Of a stretch of DNA of 64,000 nt, positions 18,001 to 26,188 are shown in pieces. Made by a program: the position numbers and the translations under genes. Each line of letters starts with the position of its first letter. Position 1 is the stretch's first letter. The stretch comes from Streptomyces kaniharaensis (GTDB taxonomy: Bacteria; Actinomycetota; Actinomycetes; Streptomycetales; Streptomycetaceae): positions 124,001 to 188,000 of the forward strand of contig NZ_WBOF01000003.1 of NCBI RefSeq assembly GCF_009569385.1. Direction: 5' to 3'. The notes under the pieces are model-generated. The model ran no database searches and had not been told where the DNA came from. It saw only the letters and a list, made by a program, of their open reading frames with translations.

Positions 18001-18174
18001 CACGCGCTGGGCGGCGATTCGCTCGCCGTGCTGGAGATGCTGTCGGCCCTCGGTGAGGAGCTGCTCGGCGGGTCGGCCGAGCGGCGGCTGCTGGACCGGC
18101 TCGGACCGCTGAGCGGCGAGCTGACCCTGGGCCGCGTCGTCGCTGCCGTCAACGTCGTGCGGAGCGAGGCATGA
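15007..18174 (+). CDS. lstE: NRPS C-A-PCP module (LstE-like)
   Basis: A 1055-residue single-module NRPS. An N-terminal condensation-like domain (~1-410) has FRAAHAVMDLKG in place of HHxxxDG. The adenylation domain (~430-930) has YVIYTSGSTGRPKG, NAYGPTEATLAC, YRTGDLV and an ASGKTDRKALPD end. The carrier site is DFHALGGDSLAVLEML. No thioesterase is present. The likely job is to activate one amino acid and esterify it to the 3-hydroxy (or lactone-side) hydroxyl, as in lipstatin. Manual alignment gives specificity residues D-L-M-S-Q-G-A-L-A-K, not a code I can assign. TTG 15007 has a GGAAGG SD 8 bases upstream; GTG 15013 is the alternative. Confidence 0.85.
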   Translation: MTVHDTTTGSGTGSVSGSACVFRRPVSPTEWSYLAAARLGEMMVIQLVVEGDGEIAAQALARAVARASRSCPGSRVVRRGRTWTDSGVPARVVVVDAGSFDRTALTGLPELTGHLAQAEDRPACEVLLLTGQPSTVVFRAAHAVMDLKGLRTWAAEVFRALRGEPPQDAADTLTDYRLLDSLGRTGQRPRLGLDQRSPLGGQAGMAAVWRRRTVPGRPAAATARVSAALAEAVGSPARIMVPVDLRRHARASSATANLTLPVFLDVPPGQGPDAVHRRLLDALADRRELAAGAEASLAGLPLPVAAALVRASRTAGLARQRHLASAIVSHAGRLDPAEFSADGFAATTVYALPVHAPLVPFSVVLLELPGHTELVVSARGAADVGERCDALIDRIAGALMTGEPAAGSGELPAAGSQELRRPRFEPGAAERLLAPGPEGLPPLDTTVVQLFRAQAVRSPQAPAVTGDAAHWSYRELDRRSDAVCAELLARGVRRGEVVGVVADRTAYGLAGVWGVLKAGAAFLPVDVRNPAQRVAELLGDAQARFCLAEAAWADLARGFDGTTILLEDVATVATDGGPLDARAREALATAAPGPDDLAYVIYTSGSTGRPKGVQVEHRSLVNAVGWLAPLMRCDAGTRAAYSFSPGFDLSLMQIFPPLLHGGAIVPVPGELDHLKLRDMFSGRLANTLSLTPTHLDLAARLGVRPTGIRALQLGGENLTAATARRAREDFGADCLIVNAYGPTEATLACTVAVVEDGISRGSAPIGVPVHRTGVSVLDERRREVPDGRLGELYVTGVQLARGYLGRPDLTDERFVLLPDGRRAYRTGDLVLRLPDGQLEYTGRVDDQVKIRGHRVEPAEVEAALTGMPDIAQAAVVARGRTEEVRALCAFVVLAQDITAIDEAAVRAELARSLPPHLVPTVVRVLPALPETASGKTDRKALPDPFEAATAGADGSPGGAGFDAGSDARSGHAVADVTAEIWSRVLRCEAAGLDASSDFHALGGDSLAVLEMLSALGEELLGGSAERRLLDRLGPLSGELTLGRVVAAVNVVRSEA

Positions 18175-18869
18175 TCTTCGTCGGTGAGGGCGCGCTGCTG
18201 TGGCGCGCCGTACGGCACACGCTGGACAGCGGGCTGCCGGTGGACCTGGTCTGCGGCCCGGCCGTGGACGGCGCCGCCGCGGTGCCGTCCGGCGTCCGTT
18301 TCCTCGGCACCGCGGACGTCAACGCGGTCGCCGGCGAGCTGGCGGCGGCCTGCACGGACGGGCTGGTCTGGTCGGTCAACAACCGGATGATCTTCCGTGC
18401 TCCGGTGCTGTCCACCGGGCTGCGTGTCCTCAACGTCCACCACGGCCCTCTCCCGGCCTACCGCGGGATGCCCGAAGTCGCACTGGTGTACGCCATGCTG
18501 GGCGGCGAGCCGGAGTTCGCCGCCACGCTCCACCTCGTCGACGAAGGCATCGACACCGGTCCCGTCCTGGCCTCCGATCCCTATCCGATCGGTGCCGAGG
18601 AGCCGTACCACGTGGTGATGCGCCGGGGCTTGCAGGTCTGTCACCGGCTCTTCGAGCGGTGCCTGCCACTCGTGGCGGCCGACCCCGACTGGCCCGGCGA
18701 CCCGGCCCCCTCCCCGGGCGCCTCCCCGGGAGCGCGGGGAGGGGGCTACTTCGGCCGCACGGCACTGGGACGGCTCCCCCGGTACCGAAAGCACCCGAGG
18801 TTCGCCCGTGCCACCGACCTGGGCTTCCTCGCCGGGTACCTCCCCGAGCTCGCCGAGGCACTGGCCTGA
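18171..18869 (+). CDS. lstF: N-formyltransferase (LstF-like)
   Basis: A 232-residue formyl-THF-dependent transferase. It carries NVHHGPLPAYRG (N and H of the catalytic site plus the LPxYRG loop) and LHLVDEGIDTGPVL with the catalytic Asp. It should formylate the amino group of the NRPS-attached residue, giving the N-formyl-aminoacyl side arm of lipstatin-type lactones. It overlaps the NRPS stop by 4 bases and ends the operon. A Pro/Gly-rich linker (~residues 180-195) precedes a C-terminal tail. Terminator 18906-18931 follows. Confidence 0.85.
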   Translation: MIFVGEGALLWRAVRHTLDSGLPVDLVCGPAVDGAAAVPSGVRFLGTADVNAVAGELAAACTDGLVWSVNNRMIFRAPVLSTGLRVLNVHHGPLPAYRGMPEVALVYAMLGGEPEFAATLHLVDEGIDTGPVLASDPYPIGAEEPYHVVMRRGLQVCHRLFERCLPLVAADPDWPGDPAPSPGASPGARGGGYFGRTALGRLPRYRKHPRFARATDLGFLAGYLPELAEALA

Positions 18870-18905
18870 CGGCCCTGCGGTGCCGCTCTGCAAACCCGTC
18901 GCAGC

Positions 18906-18931
18906 GCCCGGCCGGTAGACACCGGCCGGGC
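18906..18931 (+). terminator. Terminator of the lst-type operon
   Basis: GCCCGGCCGGT and ACCGGCCGGGC pair perfectly (11 bp) around AGAC, 37 bases after the last biosynthetic gene. No U-tract. Confidence 0.7.
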
Positions 18932-19063
18932 CCTCGGGAATCTTCCGGTCCGGAGGGCTTCCCCGCTCCACCTCGGCAGCGGGGCGCCCGCGAATCCCGG
19001 TTCGGAACCTCACCCCGACGCAATGTCAGTGCATGGAGATTCCGCCACCAGGTGGGACACGAC

Positions 19064-19477
19064 TTAGGCCGGGGCGTCCCCCGTCGCCTCGCGGAACTCC
19101 TGGTAGGCCGAGTCCGACGCGGGCAGCAGGCCGGCCCGGACCATCGCCGCGCCGAGCTCCAGCCGCCGCTCGGGGTCGGAGCACTCCAGCCCGCACTGGA
19201 TGATCTCCGCAACCACCTCCGTCGTCCCGGCCAGGAAGATCGAACCGCTGTCCACCTGGTAGAACCAGGCCTCGTACAGCGGCACTCCGTCGGCCACCAC
19301 GTCCCAGAGCTCGCAGAGGTTCAGCACCGCCTCGTCGTCGCCGTCGGCGGACAGCCTCCGCTCGGCCGGCAGGTCTTCGCCGTCGTACAGCGTGCCGCTC
19401 AGTGCGACCTGCTCCGCCTGGACGGGGGTGAGGGAATCCGCCGACGTGATCGAGCGGCGATTGGTGAAAACAGCCAT
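19064..19477 (-). CDS. Conserved-looking hypothetical protein
   Basis: A 137-residue acidic soluble protein with no signal peptide or transmembrane helix. It contains two-strand/helix segments such as LYEAWFYQVDSGSIFLAGTTEVVAEIIQCGLEC and a C-terminal QEFREATGDAPA. Codon bias is good for the host and the frame is uninterrupted. No family is recognised; the size and acidic character would fit a SUKH/Imm-like orphan immunity protein, but no motif confirms that. It is not obviously part of the upstream biosynthetic operon, being on the opposite strand. Confidence 0.55.
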   Translation of the reverse strand: MAVFTNRRSITSADSLTPVQAEQVALSGTLYDGEDLPAERRLSADGDDEAVLNLCELWDVVADGVPLYEAWFYQVDSGSIFLAGTTEVVAEIIQCGLECSDPERRLELGAAMVRAGLLPASDSAYQEFREATGDAPA

Positions 19478-19499
19478 GCGCGGAACCTACCAACTCCCA

Positions 19500-19620
19500 C
19501 TGACCACCCCACGGTCCCTTCGGGTCAGAACCAGCTGGTGGACCTCGCCAACCCTCGGCGGCCCCAGCCACGCCGTCGTCGACCTCTTCGGCTACTTCAC
19601 CGAGAGCTGCCCTCTTCATA
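19500..19620 (+). pseudogene. C-terminal fragment of a secreted protein
   Basis: In one plus frame the sequence ends SHAVVDLFGYFTESCPLHT just before the 19621-19660 hairpin. The VVDxFGYFT pattern is typical of the last strand of actinobacterial secreted proteins with repeated beta domains. Nothing in frame upstream continues it, so it looks like a gene end left after deletion. Confidence 0.35.
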
Positions 19621-19660
19621 CGCCCGGTGGGGCAGCACATACGTGCTGCCCCACCGGGCG
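19621..19660. terminator. Perfect 18-bp bidirectional hairpin
   Basis: CGCCCGGTGGGGCAGCAC pairs perfectly with GTGCTGCCCCACCGGGCG around ATAC. It lies downstream of the minus-strand aspartase gene and directly after the plus-strand remnant, so it can end transcription from both sides. Confidence 0.7.
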
Positions 19661-19755
19661 GGCGTCCGCCTGTCTCGGGCGTCCGGCCGATCACGTGCGG
19701 AGTCAGTTTCGACGAGGGCGGCTGCGGTGCCTGTGCCGAGGAGACGTAGGACCGA

Positions 19756-21237
19756 TCACGAGGTCGCGCCGGAGAACGAGCCGCCCGTTGCGATGGCTCG
19801 GGTGTGCGGGCGCGCGATGTTGTCCGGGTGGAGGATGTGCTCGAGCTGTTCGGTGCTCAGCAGACCTCTGGCCACGACGAGTTCGCGTATGCCGGCCCCG
19901 GTGGCGAGTGCCTCCTGGGCGACGGCGGTGGCCTGTTCGTACCCGATGTGCGGGTTGAGCGCGGTGGCCAGGCCGATGGACCGCCCGACGAGGTGGGCGA
20001 GGTGTCCGCGGTTGGCGGTGATGCCGCTGACGCACCGCTGGGCGAGCGTCAGGCAGCCTGCCTGCAGGTGGGTGAGGCTCTTGAGAAGGCTGTGCGCGAT
20101 GACCGGCTCGAAGGCGTTGAGCTGGAGCTGCCCGGCCTCGGCGGCGAACGTGACGGTCAGGTCGTTGCCGATCACCTCGAAGGCGATCTGGTTGACCACC
20201 TCGGGGATCACCGGGTTCACCTTGCCCGGCATGATGCTGGAACCGGCCTGCACGGGGGGCAGGTTGATCTCCCCGAGGCCCGCGCGGGGGCCGCAGGAGA
20301 GCAGCCGCAGGTCGTTGCAGGTTTTCGAGAGCTTGACGGCGATCCGCTTGAGCACACCGGAGAGCTGGACGAACGCCCCGGCGTCCTGGGTCGCCTCCAC
20401 CAGGTCGCCGGCGACCGTCAGCGGGATGCCGGTGATCGCGCTCAGGTGACGGCAGGCCAGTTCTGGGTAGTCCGGGTGGGCGTTGAGTCCGGTGCCGATG
20501 GCGGTGCCGCCGAGGTTGATCTCCTGAACCAGCGTGCACGCCTCGTTCAGGCGCGCCTGGTCCTCCGCCAGCATGACGGCGTACGCGGCGAACTCCTGAC
20601 CGAGCGTCATCGGGACCGCGTCCTGGAGCTGGGTGCGGCCCATCTTGAGCACGTCCGCGAACTCCTCGGCCTTGGCCGCGAACGCGATCCGCAACTCCTC
20701 CATGGCCTCCAGCAGGCGGTGCGCGGCAAGCTGCAGGGCCAGCTTGACCGCGCTCGGGTAGACGTCGTTGGTGCTCTGCCCGGCGTTGACGTCCTCCAGC
20801 GGGTGCAGGAGCCGGTACTCGCCCCGGTGGTGGCCGAGCAGTTCCAGAGCCCGGTTGGCGATGACCTCGTTGGCGTTCATGTTGGTGGAGGTGCCGGCGC
20901 CGCCCTGGATCACGTCCACGACGAACTGGTCGTGGAACATCCCGGCACGGATCTCCTCACAGGCCCGCACGATCGCGCTCACCTTGTCCTGGTCCAGCAG
21001 GCCGAGATCACGGTTGGCCAGCGCAGCCGCCTGCTTGACGGCGGCGAGCGCGGTCACCAGGTCCGGGTAGGCGCAGATCCGGGTGCCGGTGATGGGGAAG
21101 TTCTCCACCGCGCGCAGGGTGTGGATGCCGTAGTAGGCGTCGTGTGGGACCTCCCGCTCGCCGAGCAGGTCGTGCTCGATGCGGGGGTGGGCGCCGGAAG
21201 TGCCGGGGGCGGATGCCGACATGGGGGCTCCGATCAT
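19756..21237 (-). CDS. aspA: Aspartate ammonia-lyase
   Basis: A 493-residue member of the aspartase/fumarase superfamily. The signature GSSIMPGKVNP loop that carries the catalytic Ser is present, with GGAGTSTNMNANEV, NAGQSTNDVYPSA and KMGRTQLQDAVP regions. The enzyme converts L-aspartate to fumarate and ammonia. It is the second gene after an asparaginase, 17 bases apart, so the pair would turn asparagine into fumarate plus two ammonia. Aspartase rather than fumarase is favoured by this neighbour. Length is slightly above usual because of an N-terminal extension; an ATG at residue 6 is an alternative start. Confidence 0.9.
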   Translation of the reverse strand: MIGAPMSASAPGTSGAHPRIEHDLLGEREVPHDAYYGIHTLRAVENFPITGTRICAYPDLVTALAAVKQAAALANRDLGLLDQDKVSAIVRACEEIRAGMFHDQFVVDVIQGGAGTSTNMNANEVIANRALELLGHHRGEYRLLHPLEDVNAGQSTNDVYPSAVKLALQLAAHRLLEAMEELRIAFAAKAEEFADVLKMGRTQLQDAVPMTLGQEFAAYAVMLAEDQARLNEACTLVQEINLGGTAIGTGLNAHPDYPELACRHLSAITGIPLTVAGDLVEATQDAGAFVQLSGVLKRIAVKLSKTCNDLRLLSCGPRAGLGEINLPPVQAGSSIMPGKVNPVIPEVVNQIAFEVIGNDLTVTFAAEAGQLQLNAFEPVIAHSLLKSLTHLQAGCLTLAQRCVSGITANRGHLAHLVGRSIGLATALNPHIGYEQATAVAQEALATGAGIRELVVARGLLSTEQLEHILHPDNIARPHTRAIATGGSFSGATS

Positions 21238-21254
21238 GAGGTGGGGAGGGATGG

Positions 21255-22271
21255 TCAGGCCCGCGCGAGCGGCGCGGTGGTCAGAGCCGGTACCGGGCCG
21301 CCGAGCGCATGGCGCAGCACGTCGGCGCGCTCGGCCGGTTCGGTGGTGGCGAGGGTTGCGGCGAGCACGGCGATCCGGGCCTGGCCGGCGCGCAGGGTGC
21401 GGGTCAGCACCGCGCCTGCCGCGGCGAGGTCCACGGCGCCGCCGTGGGTGTAGATCTCGGCCGTGGGCCCCGCGGGCACCCGCGTGGTCACGGCGACCAG
21501 CACACCACGGGACACGGCGGAGGCGACTGCGGCCACGATCTCGGGGGTCGCGTTGCCCGCGCCGGTCGCCACCAGCACGATGCCCTGGGCTCCCGCCGCC
21601 ACGGAGGCGTTGAGCAGCAGCGGGTCCCCGTCGCAGTGGTGCATGACGATGTCGACCCTGGGCAGCGCGTCGGGGATCTCGGGAAAGGAGAGCGGGGCGG
21701 GACGCTCGGGCTGCCGGCGCGCGACGATCCTGCCGGCCTCCACCTTCGCGATGTGCGCGCCGGATGGATCACCGAAGGCGTCGACGGCCAGGGTCTGCAG
21801 CTTCACCGTGCCGCGGGCCGCGTGCACCTGCCCGGCGAAGACCACCAGCACCCCGCGGTCGCGGACCGAGGCCGCGGTCAGCAGTGCGTCGTGGAGGTTG
21901 CGGGGGCCGTCGCCGTCCGGCGCATCGAGCGGGCGCTGCGCACCGGTGAGGACCACCGGCCGGGGGTCGTCGTGGTACAGGTCCAGCAGGAAGGCCGACT
22001 CCTCCAGGGTGTCCGTGCCGTGCGTCACCACGATGCCGTCGACGCCGGGGTCGGCCAGGACCTCGCGGATTGTCCGTAGCAGCGTGAGCTGGTGCGCGGT
22101 GGTCAGCCGGGCGCTGTTCACACTGAACAGGTCGACGACCTGCACCGTTACTCCCCGGGGCACCGACGCCGTGGCGAGCACGTCCGTGCCCTGCGCATCG
22201 GCGGCGAACCCGGAACCCTGCCAGCGGCTGGCGATGGTCCCGCCGGTGCTGATGACGACGATCCGTCCCAC
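21255..22271 (-). CDS. Type II-like L-asparaginase
   Basis: A 338-residue asparaginase. The first catalytic Thr lies in VVISTGGTIAS near the N-terminus and the second in VTHGTDTLEES; VVLTGAQRP and the C-terminal THGG region are also typical. It hydrolyses asparagine to aspartate and ammonia. No signal peptide is evident, so it is probably cytoplasmic. GTG 22271 (VGRIVVIS) was chosen over the longer frame because homologous proteins begin at this strand. It is the first gene of an operon with aspA, transcribed divergently from the Lrp-type regulator. Confidence 0.88.
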   Translation of the reverse strand: MGRIVVISTGGTIASRWQGSGFAADAQGTDVLATASVPRGVTVQVVDLFSVNSARLTTAHQLTLLRTIREVLADPGVDGIVVTHGTDTLEESAFLLDLYHDDPRPVVLTGAQRPLDAPDGDGPRNLHDALLTAASVRDRGVLVVFAGQVHAARGTVKLQTLAVDAFGDPSGAHIAKVEAGRIVARRQPERPAPLSFPEIPDALPRVDIVMHHCDGDPLLLNASVAAGAQGIVLVATGAGNATPEIVAAVASAVSRGVLVAVTTRVPAGPTAEIYTHGGAVDLAAAGAVLTRTLRAGQARIAVLAATLATTEPAERADVLRHALGGPVPALTTAPLARA

Positions 22272-22402
22272 GTCTGCTCGTTTCTTCTTCGGGCCGGTAC
22301 TGCCTGCGGCCGACCATGCGCGAGCAACGATAGGGCGAATCGGGCGCAATAGGATCGCCTCTTTGGGCGCGACAGGAGCGATCTGTGGTTGATAATCGCG
22401 CC

Positions 22403-22858
22403 ATGGATCGAATCGACAGGGATATCTTGCGCGAGCTCCAGAAGGACGGCCGACTGACCAACCAGGAACTCGCCCAGCGGGTCGGCCTGACCGCCTCGCC
22501 GTGCATGCGCCGGGTCCGCCAGCTCGAGGACGACGGGGTCATCCAGGGCTATCGGGCGGTCATCAACCCGGAGGCCGTCGGGCGGGGGTTCGAGGTGCTC
22601 GTCTCCGTCGAGGTACGACGGGACCGCGAGGCGGTCGAAGCCTTCGAGGCCGCGCTCCAGGAGATCCCCGACGTCATCGAGGCATACCGCCTGTTCGGCA
22701 GCCCGGGCTGCCTGCTGCGCATCGCGGTCGCCGACATCACCGCCTACGAGCGGCTCTGGCTCGAACGCCTCACGACCCTGTCCGGTGTCACCGAGGTCAA
22801 CTCGCAGATCATCATGAAGCGGATCAAGGAACCTCGCGGCCTGCCCGTCGACCACTGA
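22403..22858 (+). CDS. Lrp/AsnC-family transcriptional regulator
   Basis: A 151-residue protein. Residues 1-60 form the Lrp helix-turn-helix (DRIDRDILRELQKDGRLTNQELAQRVGLTASPCMRRVRQLEDDGVI). Residues 65-145 form the RAM ligand-binding domain, with VIEAYRLFGSPGCLLRIAV as the effector-site strand. It is transcribed divergently from the asparaginase-aspartase operon and probably senses an amino acid, with asparagine or aspartate the obvious candidates. ATG 22403 was preferred; GTG 22385 would add six residues. Confidence 0.9.
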   Translation: MDRIDRDILRELQKDGRLTNQELAQRVGLTASPCMRRVRQLEDDGVIQGYRAVINPEAVGRGFEVLVSVEVRRDREAVEAFEAALQEIPDVIEAYRLFGSPGCLLRIAVADITAYERLWLERLTTLSGVTEVNSQIIMKRIKEPRGLPVDH

Positions 22859-22992
22859 GGATCCGGGCCCGCCTGGGTTCCTTTCGCCGCGTCCCGGAAG
22901 TAGTGCAGAGATCTCTTCTGCCTCCAAGCGGGAGCGGGAGCGGACACCGCTGGGCGCCAACGACCGGGCGGCCGGTGAGGGCCACGGGAAGG

Positions 22993-23499
22993 TCAGGCGG
23001 CCGCGGCGGCACGGGCGGTGATGGCCCGGCGCAGCCGGTCGGCGAGGTGGGCTCGTTCGGCTGGGGTGTAGGTGAGGACGCCGTTGGTGAAGGCGAGGGC
23101 TTCGAACTGTTGCTGGTCGTAGGGGATGCCGTGGGGCAGGCGGGCGATGTGCCAGTGGAGATGGCTGTTGCCAGCTTGGGAGCCGAGGGAGAACAGGTAG
23201 GTGCGTTCGCCGCCGAGGACGTCTTCGGCGGCGAGGGCGACCAGCCGCACAGTGGCCATCATGGCGAGGTAGTCCTGTTCGGGGAGGTCGGTGACGACGT
23301 GCTCCAGGTGCCGCTTGGGGACGACCAGGAGCTTGCCGGGCAGGACGGGCCACTTGTCAAGGAAGGCCAGGTGCTGCTCGTCCTCGTAGACGATCTCGTG
23401 AGCGTAGGCCGGGTCGCCCTCGACCAGGCGGCAGATGAAGCAGGGCCCGTGCTGGGCGTGCTCGCTGTAGGTGGCAAGGTCCATCGGCCGGTGTTCCAT
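22993..23499 (-). CDS. HIT-family hydrolase
   Basis: A 168-residue histidine-triad protein. CFICRLVEGDPAY near the N-terminus has the Cys-x-x-Cys-like turn found in many HIT proteins, and NSHLHWHIARLP is the HxHxH nucleotide-hydrolase motif. LVVPKRHLEHV precedes the active site as expected. Such enzymes hydrolyse adenylated or dinucleoside compounds. The ATG has an AAGGGGAACC SD. It is convergent with the Lrp gene and has no operon partner. Confidence 0.88.
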   Translation of the reverse strand: MEHRPMDLATYSEHAQHGPCFICRLVEGDPAYAHEIVYEDEQHLAFLDKWPVLPGKLLVVPKRHLEHVVTDLPEQDYLAMMATVRLVALAAEDVLGGERTYLFSLGSQAGNSHLHWHIARLPHGIPYDQQQFEALAFTNGVLTYTPAERAHLADRLRRAITARAAAAA

Positions 23500-24151
23500 G
23501 CGGTTCCCCTTCCTGCTGGTGCTCGCGTCATGATGCCCTCCCGTACCAAGTCGGTTGCGCAGTTTTGCACGACGCTCCACCCACAGATGACGGTCCGTCA
23601 ACGGCGTGTGGGAGCGTCCGTCAGCCTCTCCGGTGAGCTGCGACTGCCGGACACCGCCGCCATGGACGGGCACCAGGACCCGCGCCAACTACTTGTCCGT
23701 CCAGTCAGGGCCGTTGCGACGACCGCATCCACGAGATGCTGCGCCGGTTCCGCCCCCACCGCTGCAACCCGGCCGCCCACCTGCTGGAACAACGCGCTAC
23801 TTGTTGGTTGCCCACTGCGGCCGGCCCGGTCCCGACCAACTGCGGCCGGTTCGCCGTAGCGGCCGGCGAGTGTGGACGAGGACGTCTGGCGGAGGCCGCC
23901 ATCGAGGCGTCCTGGTGAGCGAGCAGGGTGAGCAGCAGCCCATTGCCCGCACCCACGACGCCGTCGCGCGACCCCGGCCTCCGGCGTAGCGGATGCGCAG
24001 CCGGGTGAGGATCCGCTGGGAGAGGTGGTAGACGGACAGGTCCGGTGTGCTCCGGGCGGCGGATGATCAGCGAGCGCGCGGTAGGACCTGCGGTTAGGCT
24101 GGCCGCGGCGCCGCACCCCGGGGGACGTACCTCTGTTTCCCCTGGAGTTCG
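23500..24151. other. Intergenic, 650 bases
   Basis: Several frames are open, including plus 23606-23989, but none has a domain, good RBS or consistent codon periodicity. The segment may be decayed coding DNA. Nothing else recognised. Confidence 0.4.
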
Positions 24152-25042
24152 ATGATGCCAATCCCCCATGTTCGCGCCGCTAGGCTGCCCGTCAGGATCG
24201 CAGTGGCGCTGACGGCTTCGGCGGCGGTTCTCGCCGTCTTCTCGTGCAGCACCACCGATGGAACGTCCACGCCGTCGGCATCGTCACCCGCGAAGAGCTC
24301 CTCCGACCGGGCGACACCCAAGGCGCCGTCCGCCGTGACGCTGCCCCCGGTGCACGCCGGGTTCGACTACCAGATCGGCGGGTCCTACCCGCCGCCGGCC
24401 GGGGTGTCCATCGTCAGCCGCGACCACGGAGATTCCCCGGCCCCGGGGATCTACACCATCTGCTACGTCAACGCCTTCCAGGTCCAGTCGGGCGCGGAGC
24501 AGGAATGGGACGCGGACCTGTTGCTCCGGGACGCGAACGGCGACATCGTGTACGACCCGAACTGGAACGAGGCGCTGCTGGACATCAGCACGGACGCCAA
24601 GCGCGGCCGGGTGGCCCAGAAGGTGAACGGCTGGTTCAACGAGTGCGCGGCCAAGGGCTTCAACGCGGTCGAGCCGGACAACTACGACAGCTACACGCGG
24701 TCGGAAGACCTGCTGAGCGCGGCCGACGCCGAGACGTTCGAGTCCATGCTCGTCGCGTGCTCCCACCAGCAGAACCTGGCGATCGCCCAGAAGAACGCGG
24801 TGGAGCTGGCGCCGGACCGTCAGCGGGTCGGGCTCGACTTCGCGGTGGCGGAGCAGTGCGGCCAGTACAGCGAATGCGGCCTGTACATCGACGCGTTCGG
24901 CGGCAGCGTCTTCGACGTCGAGTACACCGCTCGGGGCCTGGCGGCGGCCTGCTCGGGCTGGGGCGACCGGATCAGCATCGTGCAGCGCGACCTGGACGTG
25001 GTGCCGGCGGGCAGCCCCGGCTATGTGCGCCACACCTGCTGA
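24152..25042 (+). CDS. Secreted GH114-like endo-alpha-1,4-polygalactosaminidase homologue
   Basis: A 296-residue exported protein. The N-terminus RLPVRIAVALTASAAVLAVFSCS is a signal sequence with a lipobox-like VFSC. A Ser/Thr/Pro linker (to ~residue 62) follows, then a TIM-barrel-like domain: HAGFDYQIGGSYPPPAGVSIVSRD, YTICYVNAFQVQ, VYDPNWNEALLDIST and GFNAVEPDNYDSY, the GH114 pattern with acidic residues at strand ends. GH114 enzymes cleave galactosaminogalactan. Length is normal. The double ATG leaves the start uncertain by one codon. Confidence 0.75.
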   Translation: MMPIPHVRAARLPVRIAVALTASAAVLAVFSCSTTDGTSTPSASSPAKSSSDRATPKAPSAVTLPPVHAGFDYQIGGSYPPPAGVSIVSRDHGDSPAPGIYTICYVNAFQVQSGAEQEWDADLLLRDANGDIVYDPNWNEALLDISTDAKRGRVAQKVNGWFNECAAKGFNAVEPDNYDSYTRSEDLLSAADAETFESMLVACSHQQNLAIAQKNAVELAPDRQRVGLDFAVAEQCGQYSECGLYIDAFGGSVFDVEYTARGLAAACSGWGDRISIVQRDLDVVPAGSPGYVRHTC

Positions 25043-25738
25043 CACCGCTTCGTCGTCCGGGGGGTCGCGCCGGCCGCCCGGCGGCGAGCAGCAGGTAGAC
25101 CCGTGTCAGCCGGCCGGGACCGCGGGGACAGGGGGGATGCCCGGGTCCCGGCCGTGGGAGACGACGGCCGCTCCAACCGCGACCGTCAGCAGCCCGCCAT
25201 GGGGAGTGGTGGGGCTGCTGTGCCGGGAATGCTAGACCTGCTCGATGACCGTGAACAGGGCTTTGACCTGCCATTTTCCGGCCGCGAGCATGTCAGCGGC
25301 CAGAACTCTTACTCCAAGCCGACAAGCCCGGAAGGCGCGCTGACGCAGCCTCGCGGCAACAGGGACCGCAGCCCGTCAGGGCCAGAGACCAGCCGACCGC
25401 GCGCGGCCGGTGACCTGCAGCATGCCCTCGCGTGTCTGCGGCGGCCGTGCCGGAGCGCAGGTCCAACCCGAGCAAGGCGTTCGGCGGACAGTCCGGGGCG
25501 CCTGGCCGCGGACGAGGAACTCACGATGGCCATTGAGGGCGCCCTCCTGGGGCCCTCAGTTCGAACTCCGTTTCAGGAGGAGACGTCGGAGCTCGGGGCA
25601 GTCTGGCGGATCGCGTCGTGGGCTCCGACGGTCAAGACCACGTCAGGCCCCATCCGCCAGAATCGCAGCGAGTCACCGGATCTCTTCCGCACCTCAGCAG
25701 AGTCACCTACTCCTTCTATTCTGACTGCCATTGCGTTT
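25043..25738. other. Intergenic, about 700 bases
   Basis: No frame shows a supported start or domain. The 25680-25760 part is less GC-rich than its surroundings (runs such as CCTTCTATTCTGACTGCC), which could mark a promoter or decayed DNA. Nothing further identified. Confidence 0.4.
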
Positions 25739-26188
25739 TCACTGCAGCCGACAGTTGCGAACTTGAAGGGGTGCAGCTGGCGGTGGCCTGGGTGATTTCC
25801 CGATGAGAACGCTTCCCGGGAATTCCAGGTCAGTGCCCACGAAGGAGCCGGCGGTAGGGCGCTGCGATCCGACGGAGACGGGGGCGGTGGCCGTCGGCGC
25901 AGACAGCCCGTCCGGCAGGAATGCCACCTGGCAGGTGCCGTTTCTGACGGCGAGGACGACGCTGGCGCCCGGCACTTCGGCAATGCCCAGGATCTTGGCC
26001 GTGCCCTTGGCGGGCGGGGCGTCGATACTGCGCTGGACGGCAGGGTCCGCCGAGGCGGCGGCCATGCCGTTCAGCGCCCAAGAACCCTGCTCCTCCTGGG
26101 CTGCCGCTCCGTTGTCGGTACACGCGGTCGCAAGAACCGCGGTAGCGACGACGACCACCGTTCCCAGAATCCCACTGGATTGCCACAT
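25739..26188 (-). CDS. Putative lipoprotein, function unknown
   Basis: A 149-residue protein. The N-terminus SSGILGTVVVVATAVLATAC is a lipoprotein signal with Cys at residue 23 (LATAC). The mature part holds a short beta-rich segment (TAKILGIAEVPGASVVLAVRNGTCQVAFL) and a Pro-rich C-terminus. No family recognised. It could be an anchored sensor or a remnant; the odd Pro/Arg-rich end (PRPPPAAPLQVRNC) may signal a frameshifted C-terminus. Confidence 0.5.
   Translation of the reverse strand: MWQSSGILGTVVVVATAVLATACTDNGAAAQEEQGSWALNGMAAASADPAVQRSIDAPPAKGTAKILGIAEVPGASVVLAVRNGTCQVAFLPDGLSAPTATAPVSVGSQRPTAGSFVGTDLEFPGSVLIGKSPRPPPAAPLQVRNCRLQ

Noticed and set aside
19064..19477. SUKH or Imm family assignment
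   Set aside because: Size and acidity fit, but no family motif could be found.
24152..25045. Opposite-strand 253-codon frame over the GH114-like gene
   Set aside because: It is a Val/Arg/His-rich mirror frame of a gene with a signal peptide and domain pattern.
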